A DNA stretch of 64,000 nucleotides from Eucommia ulmoides (Eukaryota > Streptophyta > Magnoliopsida > Garryales > Eucommiaceae), in contig JAENRU010000484.1 in the NCBI GenBank assembly GCA_016647705.1, positions 1,054,001 to 1,118,000 on the forward strand, read 5' to 3'. Positions within the stretch are counted from its first letter, which is position 1. Each line of letters opens with the position of its first letter. This document shows, one piece after another, positions 55,131 through 64,000 of the stretch. Position numbers and translations under genes: made by a program. The notes beneath the pieces were generated by a model. That model was not told the DNA's origin. It saw only the letters and a program-made list of their open reading frames with translations, and did no database searches.

Positions 55131-56562
55131 GATCAAATGTGCAATTTCACAAACCTTAGAGTCTACATAGACATCGGCCCATATATTAGGGGCAAAAATG
55201 TAATTTTCCCAATTTTAACCACGAGTTATATTCAATTATCTATCTATCTATCTATCTATAATAATTATTTTTGAATTTTCCTTCCATAACTTGAATAAAT
55301 GAATTTGAAAATGACACACAAAAAATTACACGAGACGGACCATTGATTTTTTATTTTGGAAAAAGAAAATAAATAAATAATTCGTCAAAGGCGGCTCCAA
55401 GAAAGTGGGAGTAGGAGAAAACATGACAAAAATGAGGATACCTACTTGGACACGATTTCTCATTTTATATTTAAAAATTGAAATTTTTTTAAAAAATAAC
55501 CAAATAATTTTATTTCATTATTAAAAAAAGTAAAATTGACGAAGTTAAATTTACAAAAAATATTTATAAGTAATCCAAATAAATATATTTATAATTAATT
55601 TGAATAATTATAATGTGTGTAATTAAATTAAATTTAAATATTTAACTAATCAGACAGTTGATATGTTATTTATGAAATAATTATTTTATAAAAATTAGTC
55701 AAATGTAATAAAATTAGGGTTGCTTGGTATAATTTATGAATCATTAAATTTCAGTGTTTAATTTGTAAAATTTAAATTATAAAAATTAATTAGTGATTAA
55801 ACATTTTATGTCTAGCCCAAATGGTATTACTAAAAATCTCATAAAAAAATTATTAAAAAATAAAATAATTTTTGGAAGGGGGAATATTCATTGTACCCAA
55901 TAAATTTGGAATAAAAATTTAAAAAGTATATCTATTATGTCATAAAAAATTGTTCCAAAAAATTTAAAAAATACAATAAAGACAATTTTTTATGTCTCAA
56001 ACAAAATCAAAAGGTCAAAGACTTGATTGGAAAATAGTCAAACTTTAAGAACCAATTTGAAACATATTTTACACATTGAGGACCAAATTGAAATTTTAAA
56101 CACTTGAAACTACGTCGTTTCAAGGAGCGCGTTTGAAACATGGCGATTTTCTCTCCCTTTTTCGCCTCCCTTTCCCTTCCATGTCAATGATGTCACATTC
56201 AATTCAATGCACCGCCAACCAAGTCAATTACACTTTTTGCCCCTAATATTTATGTAATTTCTATATTTTCCAAATATAATTTTAATTATAGCATATTGCC
56301 CCTCTATATTTTAAATTTATTTTAAAAAAGGACGAAATGTAAAATTTTCATGCCAATATTTCTACTTGTAAATACTTTTTTATGAAAAATTTCGATTAAT
56401 TTGAGTCAGTTAAACACAAATTCATGACTTTTAACAGTAATGTATGACAAGGTATAAACTTTGAGGGGGTAAAGTGAAAAATACCCAAAAGAATATTCCT
56501 GAATCATACTTTTCTGAACCTCTTATGCCAGTGCATATTTTATTTGTTTTATAATATTTTTT
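55131..56562. other. AT-rich intergenic region
   Basis: Contains a (TCTA)n microsatellite (55234-55258). No gene or transposon end recognised. Confidence 0.4.
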
Positions 56563-57516
56563 GGGGTTAATTTCCTTTTTATCCCCCCTGTACTTTGATC
56601 TTATTTAAGTTAGTCCCTCTACTTTTAAAATTTACGCTTTATCTCCTTTTACTTATAATAAATTAGATCACTGAATTTTGATTTTGTTGAACTTAACGAA
56701 CACGGTAAAAAATGGGTGAAATTATTTTTTTAATCTAATTTTACATGATATGGACACAATTATCTTCTTCTTTTTTTGGTTTTATTTTTCATTTATAGAA
56801 AATAAAATAGTTAGAGAAAATGCTAATTTTCTAGTCTATTATCTCCAAATATTAAAATTAAATTAAAAAAAAAATCTATAGATGAATGGTAATTTGGTCT
56901 TTAATCTTGTGATTAGACCATGAAGGGTTGAACCCGACATTGAGATGATCCATGGATCAAGGATGGATCACGGATGGATCAGACCCCGTTAAGACCTGGA
57001 TTTAGGGTTTTAGAGCAATCAAAATGTTCATTAGAGAGTCACGCTGCTCACACCTAAAATCTCATGCTGATGACATGTTCTCCCAACGAATTGATTATAT
57101 CTGTTATCAGGTGTTCTCTCTCCACTTTTTCCCTCCAAAGGGGAATCTATAATATTTAGAGCGTGGAAGGGTAGAGGTAAGTTCAAATTCTCTGTACATT
57201 CAAATCAAAAGTTATTCACGCCCTTAATATTGACTCTCATGCCATAATTTTTTTACTGGGATCCAAAACCCCAGTGTAAAAAGTCTTGCAAGTACATTCG
57301 CAAGGAGCCGAGAACCTCAAGAACATTTCACTAATTAATATGATTCCCATATTCGGGCATCATCATCTATAATTAATTTCTTTTATATTACTTTGAATAA
57401 AATGTGATTTTTCCCATTTAGTCCATAATAGAAGGAGAGTGATGCTTAAATATTTAAAGTAAAGAGGTTAAAATAAAATAACATAAAAGTACAGGGGGTA
57501 AAATGAAATTAACCCC
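56563..57516. mobile_element. Probable MULE-type MITE, 954 bp, upstream of the NDA gene
   Basis: Inverted ends: GGGGTTAATTTCCTTTTTAT on the left; the right end read backwards begins GGGGTTAATTTCATTTTACC. Both continue with CCCCTGTACTTT and a further matched stretch. Flanks ATATTTTTT (56554-56562) and ATATTTATA (57517-57525) agree at seven of nine bases, consistent with an aged 9-bp duplication. No transposase. Confidence 0.65.
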
Positions 57517-57904
57517 ATATTTATATATTATTCACCCCAGAACTTTCTTGCGGCTCAAGCCTTTGTTTAATATTTTAAAATTAAAATATCTAAAAAAAAA
57601 ATATTTACACAAACAACCCCCCTCCAAGACAATAAATAGTATCTTCCTTTTTTCTCAGTCAATGAAAAGGGCAGCAGCTTCCCGAGATTATGGAGACGTT
57701 GCTTCACTGAAAGAGCTTTAAGTAGCGCAGCCGGCCACCATAACCAGACCTCTCTCTCTCTCTCTACCACATTGCTGTAAACAAGTAATCTTCTTAATCT
57801 TCTTGCAAGCAATGTTCATCTTTTTTTTTTTTCGATTCAATACTTTTCTCTTTTCGCTTTTGCTTGATTTTTCTGATCTGGGTTTTCAACAAAAATCTCA
57901 ACCC

Positions 57905-57963
<59 letters not shown>

Positions 57964-58484
57964 ATGGGTGTAAGCAAGTATAACGTTGTTCTTCTTTCTA
58001 TATATATGTATATATGTATGCGCCCCACATGTTTGATATGGGTTTCAGCTTTATTATTCATACAATCTAGAGTTAAATTTTCCCCTATTTTAGAGGGGGG
58101 GAAAAAGGTTAATTTTTGGGGCTGATCTGCTTGAATTTTTAATTGATTTATGCAATGTGTCATGAAATTTTGCTCGGTTTATGTTGGATCTTTGTCTTCC
58201 CTGTTTAATTCTTTATTTTCTGTTGAATGTTTAAACAGATAGACAATTGTGAATTGTGCTGATTTTTTTAATTTTTTTTAATTTTTTGTAGAATTAGCAC
58301 CTCGTTTGGCTCGCTGTTTTGTATACCTGAAAACCCGGTTTTAGAAATCTAAAATCCAATGTTTTGGGGGTCTCCAAACTCTAGTTTTCGGATATTCAAA
58401 TTGTGCGCCAAACGGGTACTCAATGAATGCTAGTTTTGATGCCTAATTTCTCTTAAACAGGGGATTTTGTTGTCCTCTGCCCAA

Positions 58485-58515
<31 letters not shown>

Positions 58516-58808
58516 ATATGCATGAGCCAGCTAATAAAATAAGAATTATAGAACACCCGTTGTTCTAAGAAATTTTCAAAGTGTTTTCTCTTTGTTCCTG
58601 CCATCACCTGATGAACAAAGCCAAATTCATCTTGGTTTCTCTTAGTTTTGTCCTTTGAAACAATTTGTCTTCACTCTCCCTATTTAAACACTCCATCAAA
58701 ACATGTTCTTCTACCAATTTTTTTTTAAAACTAATTGAATCCTTTTTTTTTTTTTTGCAGAATCTGATTTTTTCAAACTAGAATTTGCTCAAAAAAAATA
58801 AAAAAATC
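57517..58808 (+). promoter_or_regulatory. Promoter, leader and leader intron of the NDA gene
   Basis: A TATA-like AATAAATAG lies at about 57631. The leader probably includes the CT-rich tract at 57750-57765. A leader intron is suggested by an acceptor TTTTTTTTGCAG ending at 58760, 48 bases before the start codon; its donor may be GTAATC at 57785. Inside that stretch are (TC)n(TA)n at 57909-57960 and (TA)n at 58488-58510. Transcription start was not determined. Confidence 0.45.
57662..57721 (+). other. Small upstream open frame in the NDA leader
   Basis: ATG followed by 18 codons and TAA, encoding MKRAAASRDYGDVASLKEL. It lies between the TATA-like box and the presumed leader intron, so it could lie in the mRNA. 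Whether it is translated is unknown. Confidence 0.3.
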
Positions 58809-61800
58809 ATGGCTTTTTCAAGGATAGCAAGGAGCGGTTTGAGGCGATCAGGAGGTGGAATTGGCAATCACACAACCGAAAAAGACATAATTTTTTCGTC
58901 CAAATCTACCCCAAAATGTTCATTTTCTTCACTCGAGAACGCCGGCCACAAGGGTAATTTACCACACCTATCAGCCATGAACAAGGTTGATTCTATGAGC
59001 TTTTGGGGTAGTAGGGGGATAAGGGTGACCCCAGACTATCATAATGCTCAAGCACAAGCACAAACAATTTCCGATGAATGTGAAGATATAGTAAGGTATC
59101 CTACCCTAGAGGCCACAAGACCGGGCGAAAAGCCTAGGGTGGTTGTACTAGGAAGTGGATGGGCTGCTTGTAGATTCCTTAAGGGACTCGACACAAACAC
59201 ATATGATGTTGTGTGTGTATCGCCGAGAAATCACATGGTTTTCACTCCTTTGTTGGCATCAACTTGTGTTGGAACGCTCGAGTTTAGGTCAGTCGCTGAA
59301 CCGGTTAGCCGGATTCAATCTGCATTGGCTAAGGATCCGAATTCTTATTTCTACTTGGCTTCTTGCTCTGGCGTCGACACCGACAAGCATGAAGTGAGTT
59401 CTTTATATGTACATATATATATAAGTATTTTTCATGTTTGCTTGCATTGTTTGTGTTTACAAGTATATTCCATGAGCATGATCATATCATATAGTAATTG
59501 TATTGTAGAACAAATGTTACTTATAGTGAAAATATGTTATGAACAAGTATGATGAGAAAGAGAGATGGCTCAGTCCATTTGGCAAGGTTGACTAATCCCG
59601 GGGAGGTAATTAGTCGAGGTGGATCAGTCCGTTTGGCAAGGGGACTGATGAGAAGAGATGGATCGGTCTGTTTGGCAAAGGGAGATGCTTTTTTTCATTG
59701 TCAACCAGGATTCGACTCTTTTAGGGAGCACTACAAGAATTAAATATTGAATTTAATTCTGAATGTATCAGGTTGACTAATGCCGGGGAGGTAATTAGTC
59801 AAGGTGCACGTAAGTTGGCTCGGACACACCTTATCGTAAAATAAAATAAATAAAAAGAGAGAGAGATAAATGATTAAATTGTGTAATTGCGGATTGAATT
59901 CATTCTTCCAAATCTGTTATGTTGCGTTTGGTAAGGTATTTGAAGAAGGAATATGGTTTGGAAAAGCGATTTATGAACTTTTATATGAAATTTTCTTAAG
60001 AGTGCATTTGGATAATGTATTTGAAGGAGATTTTTCCCATTTCGAGATAAAATACCTCACCCAAACAGACCCTAAAGAAATTTTAGAAATTCCTTTTCAA
60101 AATCAATTTTCCTTCTTCATATTACTTAATACTCCGTTTGGATGAGGTATTTGTTATGAAGAAAATTAAACAAATTCCTTCTCGAAATCAAATACCTTGT
60201 TCAACACGTCCTTATCATTTCAATTTGATCAGGTGTATTGTGAGACGGTTGGGGATGGTGAACTCTCTCATGAGCCTTATCGGTTCAAAGTTGCATACGA
60301 CAAGCTTGTAATTGCTGCCGGAGCCGAGCCTCTAACCTTTGGCATAAAGGGCGTGGAGGAAAACGCCTTCTTTCTTCGTGAAGTAAGCCACGCCCAAGAA
60401 ATTAGGAAGAAACTTCTCTTGAACCTTATGCTCTCCGAGAGTCCAGGTAATGTTTTTTTTTCGATATTATTCTTAGGTGTCGATCAATGGCGGATTCAGA
60501 AAATTGATCCGTGGGAGGGCTAAAAAAATTCTTGTAGATGTTTACTAAATATTTATATAAATCAAAGGGGATTCACGTGAAAGTTTAAAAGTTTTAATTG
60601 ATTATTTTCTAAAAAATATAGGTGCAAAAGTGAAAATTTTCAAAAGTTGAGGGCGGGCGTGTGAAGTGTTTCTGTTTCTGTTCCTAAACTTGGAAAGGAA
60701 ACAGAAATGCAGGAACATTGAGTCGATTGAGGTGGTGTTTGAATTATATATATATTTTAACAATTTTCTGTTTTTGTTCCAAGCTTTCTTATATACAAAA
60801 GGAAGCAAAAACACTAACCAAACGCAGGCCGTGACCAATTATTTGTGCTCAATCTTTTTGAAAACAATAAAATGAAATAATTTTCTTTTGTTCTCGTATT
60901 TTTACTCTTATTTCAAGTTTTCTGGAAACAGAAACAGTAAACAAACACAACCTTTCGTGGCATTTGGTTATTTTTTCTGTTCCCAAAAACATGAAGAGAA
61001 ATGTTCCTAAATTTTAAGGAAAAAAAATCCAGGATGAGAACATAAAAGTAAAAAAAAACAGGATGAGAACAGAAAAATATCTTTTAGGTGGCTTTTGATT
61101 AGTGTTTTTGGTTCAATCAATCACTTCACTTTTACTTTTCAAAATTTTAGCACATTATTAATAAAGACTCTTTTTGTAACTTTTTCAAACAACTCTTCAC
61201 AATTTTTGATATTTTCGGAAATTGTTTTAGAAAACTAAACCAAACAGACCCTAAACAAACGGAGCCTTGACGTTTGAATTCAAATTTCAATATTTCAGGA
61301 ATACCAGAGGAAGAGAAGGAGCAGTTATTACATTGTGTTGTTATCGGAGGTGGGCCTACAGGAGTAGAGTTTAGCGGCGAACTAAGCGATTTCATCATCA
61401 GAGATGTCCGACAACGATATACTCATGTTAAAAACTATGTCAGGGTCACCCTCATTGAGGTATTAACATTTCTAACCCTAATTAAAGCAAAGCTAGTATA
61501 CAAATTCAAATCATGATTTTTTTTTTAAGTTAACTTCAACTGTGATATCAAATACAAATTCAACAACTAGCTGATATTAACTCGAGAGCTTCGTTCTAGT
61601 TGATATTAACTATTTTTTTTTTCGAAGGATTAAAAATGAAGAAAACACAAGTATGGAAAATTATAAGTGACTTATTTCAAGGACAATTTAATAATTTTTC
61701 CTTTTGTTAACTATATTTGGTCATTACCAATATTTTAGTTAACTTCAACCAGGATATCAAAATAAGGATTCAACATCTAGCTAATATCAGCTCGATAGAT

Positions 61801-63441
61801 TCAATATAGTTGATATTAACTGAAAAACTAAAAATTTATTCAACTTATTTCAAAGAGGACAATCTAATAATTTTTCCATTTATGAACTATATTTTTTATC
61901 ATTTAGCAAATTCAACATTTTGTTGATATCAACTCGATAGATTTAATTTAGTTGAGATTACTGGACGACTAAAAACTCAATTCAGAGGACTAACAGATTT
62001 TTTGAAGAATAATCTAATAATTCCCCCCTTTATTTATTAACTATATTGTTTATTTGTTTATTTTTTTCTTTGAACAGGCAAATGAGATTCTTTCTTCATT
62101 TGATGTCAGTCTAAGGCAATATGCCACCAAACATTTGACAAAGGTAATTTCAAATTCATATTAAGATTGTATGGAAGTTTTTTATTTATTTTTTTTATTT
62201 TTAATTTTTTTTTTTAATTGAGACACCGTTTGGTAATTTACTTTAAAAGTATTTAATTTTAAAATTAGCGTTTGTTTTACAGTTTTTTTTAAAAAAAGTA
62301 CTTTTAAAAAGCGAAAAAAATAAAAACATGATTTTAACTACTTTGTTCGAAAAGCAAAAAATAATTGTTTTTGTTTTTCCGAATTTTTATATTATAAGAG
62401 ATCGATGGATTAGGACCTTATATATATATATATATATGTATATATCAGGTTGGTGTTAGGCTTGTTCGAGGCGTTGTGAAAGAGGTTCACCCGAAGAAGT
62501 TAGTTCTTAGCGACGGGAGCGAGGTTCCTTATGGCCTGTTGGTTTGGTCTACTGGCGTTGGTCCTTCTGAGTTTGTTAAAAAGCTAAATCTTCCAAAGGC
62601 ACCCGGTGGAAGGTATTCACATTTTCCTGTGTTTTTGTTTCCGAAAAACTGGGAACAAAAACAGAAATATAAATACAATTTGGTTTTGTTTCGATAAATT
62701 TGTTCTAAAAATTTGGGAAATGAAAAAGAAAAACATTTTTTTTTATTCCCATTTCTAGAAACAGAGGAAAAAAAACAGAAATAGAAACAATAAAGTGGCG
62801 TTTGTTTCGTGCTTTTGTTCTCATATTTCTATTTTTTGTTTCCAAAAGACTTGGAACGAAAACAGAAATATAAAGTCTAATTTGCTTTATTTTCATAAAT
62901 TTTGTTCTAAAATTTTGGGAACTGAAAAAAAACAGTTTTTTTCTGTTCCCATTTCTTGAAACCAAAAAAAGAAAAGAAACGATAGTGTTAGTCAAGTGTT
63001 TCTGTTCCTAAATTTTGGTTTTGGTTCAGAAAATTTGGAACGGAAACAGTAATCTGTGAAATAAACACTAAGGAGAACAATCCTGTTATGAAGAACATAA
63101 ACAGATTTTTTGGTTCCCATATTTCTATTTTTGTTCCCAAAAAACATGGAAGAAAAACAGAAGTATAAAGACAATTTTGCCTTGTTTCCATAAATTTGTT
63201 CCAAAAATTTTGAAACTGAAACAAAAAACATTTTTTTTTTGTTCTCATTTGTTTAGTGTTGCTATTCAATTAATCTCCACAATTTTATTCATTTTTTTTT
63301 ATAATTTTATCGGATCGATTTTATAGGATCGGAATCGATGAATGGCTGCGTGTTCCTTCAGTTGAAGATGTGTTTGCTGTTGGTGATTGTGCCGGTTTTC
63401 TTGAACAAACAGGGAGGACAGTTCTCCCAGCCCTAGCTCAG
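58809..63441 (+). CDS. NDA: Mitochondrial alternative NAD(P)H dehydrogenase, NDA type (3' end outside the window)
   Basis: Plus strand. Coding exons: 58809-59393, 60233-60446, 61299-61459, 62078-62143, 62449-62612 and 63327-63441. All introns are GT-AG and phases join, giving 435 codons; about 70 more are expected to the right. The product is a single-polypeptide type II enzyme that passes electrons from matrix NAD(P)H to ubiquinone without pumping protons. Seen: an Arg/Ser-rich presequence ([17 protein letters not shown]), the FAD-binding motif [17 protein letters not shown] (112-128), [11 protein letters not shown] (141-151), the NAD(P)H-binding motif [17 protein letters not shown] (279-295), [14 protein letters not shown] and the second FAD motif [13 protein letters not shown] (409-421). 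No EF-hand insert is seen, which separates NDA from most NDB enzymes. The start used fits the presequence; an in-frame ATG at 58785 precedes it. Confidence 0.93.
59552..59855 (+). mobile_element. tRNA-derived SINE in intron 1 of the NDA gene
   Basis: Begins GAGATGGCTCAGTCCATTTG (A-box-like), has a B-box-like GGATTCGACTC at about 59708, and ends with GGTGCACGTAAGTTGGCTCG, then GGACACACCTTATCG and an A-rich tail, the 3' part of a common plant SINE family. TTGACTAAT.CCGGGGAGGTA occurs twice, and the head is partly repeated three times, so an internal duplication is likely. GAGAAAGAGAGA and AAAGAGAGAGAG at the ends may be the target duplication. Confidence 0.65.
60447..61298 (+). other. Intron 2 of the NDA gene, with MITE-like repeats
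   Basis: Carries several GTTTCTGTTCC / GGAACAGAAAC-type inverted words near 60668-61090, typical of degraded GTTTGG-type MITEs. No coding content. Confidence 0.5.
62630..63250. repeat. Tandem MITE-like repeats in intron 5 of the NDA gene
   Basis: Three to four related blocks (about 62629-62790, 62815-62990 and 63110-63250) share the order GTTTCC-AAAA-GGAACAAAAACAGAAATATAA, then TTTCATAAATTTGTTC and TTGGGAA.TGAAAAA. Short open frames on the minus strand here are repeat artefacts. Confidence 0.6.
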
Positions 63442-63508
63442 GTTCACTTTCTTCATTTTTAAGTTTACAAACTTCTCTATATTTGAAAATTGAGGTGGTG
63501 TTTGGTTA

Positions 63509-64000
63509 GGTGGCATTTGGTAACCGTTTCTGTTTCCATTCCAGCAGTAGGATGGGAATGGGATGGGATGGGTTGAGAATTTTGTTTTCTTTTTGGGAGT
63601 AGAATCGCGTTTGGTAACGATAATTTTTTTTTTTTTTTTGGGAAGGGGATTGTGTTTAGTAACGATTTTATCCTAAAATCTTTTTTTTTTTTTTTTTTCT
63701 TTTCTGTTTTGGCCTAACGGCGGTGGCGCCGTCACCAGCTGACCGGCGGTGCTCCGGTGGCCGCCGTCGGTTCTCCGCCGTCGGAGACGGCGGTGCCCGC
63801 GCCGGCGATGACTGGAATGTGGTGGCGCCGGCGACGCCGGCCGGAAGACAATGGCGCCGTCGCCGGCGACTGCCGGAAGTGGCCGGAAAATTTCCGGCCG
63901 GACGGTGGCCGGCGGCGGCGGGCGGTGGTCGTCAGTAGGTGAATAGTGACCATGGGTTTTGGGAATGGAATGAGAATAATGAGAAACAACTTTTTTTTAT
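63509..64000. mobile_element. PIF/Harbinger-like MITE, second copy, cut by the window edge
   Basis: Starts after TTA (63506-63508) with GGTGGCATTTGGTAACCGTT. It follows the element at 2542-3183 through the T-runs and a GC-rich centre (63720-63945) with GCCGTCGCCGGCGAC-type words. The right end is outside the window. Lies in intron 6 of the NDA gene. Confidence 0.75.

Overview
The window is nuclear DNA of a flowering plant, probably a eudicot. It is AT-rich and dominated by retrotransposons, with plant-type split genes, Au-type and other tRNA-derived SINEs, RTE-type LINE tails, MULE, hAT and PIF/Harbinger-like elements, and nested LTR retrotransposons. No bacterial-style operon, CRISPR array, rRNA or tRNA gene was seen.

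Host genes, left to right. (1) First coding exon of a cytochrome b5 gene on the minus strand (580-666); the rest lies left of the window. (2) Two decayed exons of a PIG3/zeta-crystallin-like quinone oxidoreductase (1907-2505, minus). (3) Werner-type 3'-5' exonuclease relics (28572-29219 and 30381-30581, minus). (4) An Argonaute PIWI-domain pseudogene (about 33825-35110, plus). (5) An apparently intact six-exon PIG3-like quinone oxidoreductase (43315-49412, minus, 326 codons plus stop). (6) An orphan first exon of a third oxidoreductase copy (51916-52167, minus). (7) The first six coding exons of a mitochondrial alternative NAD(P)H dehydrogenase, NDA type (58809-63441, plus), which runs off the right edge.

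The mobile landscape explains most of the rest. Positions 5527-19955 hold a Ty1-copia element (224-bp LTRs, target duplication CTGTA) split by a 9.5-kb Ty3-gypsy-type element with LTRs of about 2.9 kb. Positions 21052-27222 hold a composite non-autonomous LTR element. It has one inverted and two direct LTRs, a long array of hairpin-forming tandem repeats, and an antisense fragment of a non-specific phospholipase C gene. The flanks of the oxidoreductase copies are duplicated, so one paralogue preserves the empty site for a 3.6-kb MULE deletion derivative (39511-43114, 9-bp duplication) and the other preserves the empty site for a PIF/Harbinger-like MITE (2542-3183, TTA duplication). A 659-bp hAT MITE with an exact 8-bp duplication lies just upstream of the Argonaute relic.

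The two complete-looking host genes feed related redox chemistry: a cytosolic-type NADPH quinone reductase and a mitochondrial NAD(P)H:ubiquinone reductase. Nothing in the sequence shows that they act together. The least familiar material is the composite retroelement with its hairpin array and captured lipase fragment.
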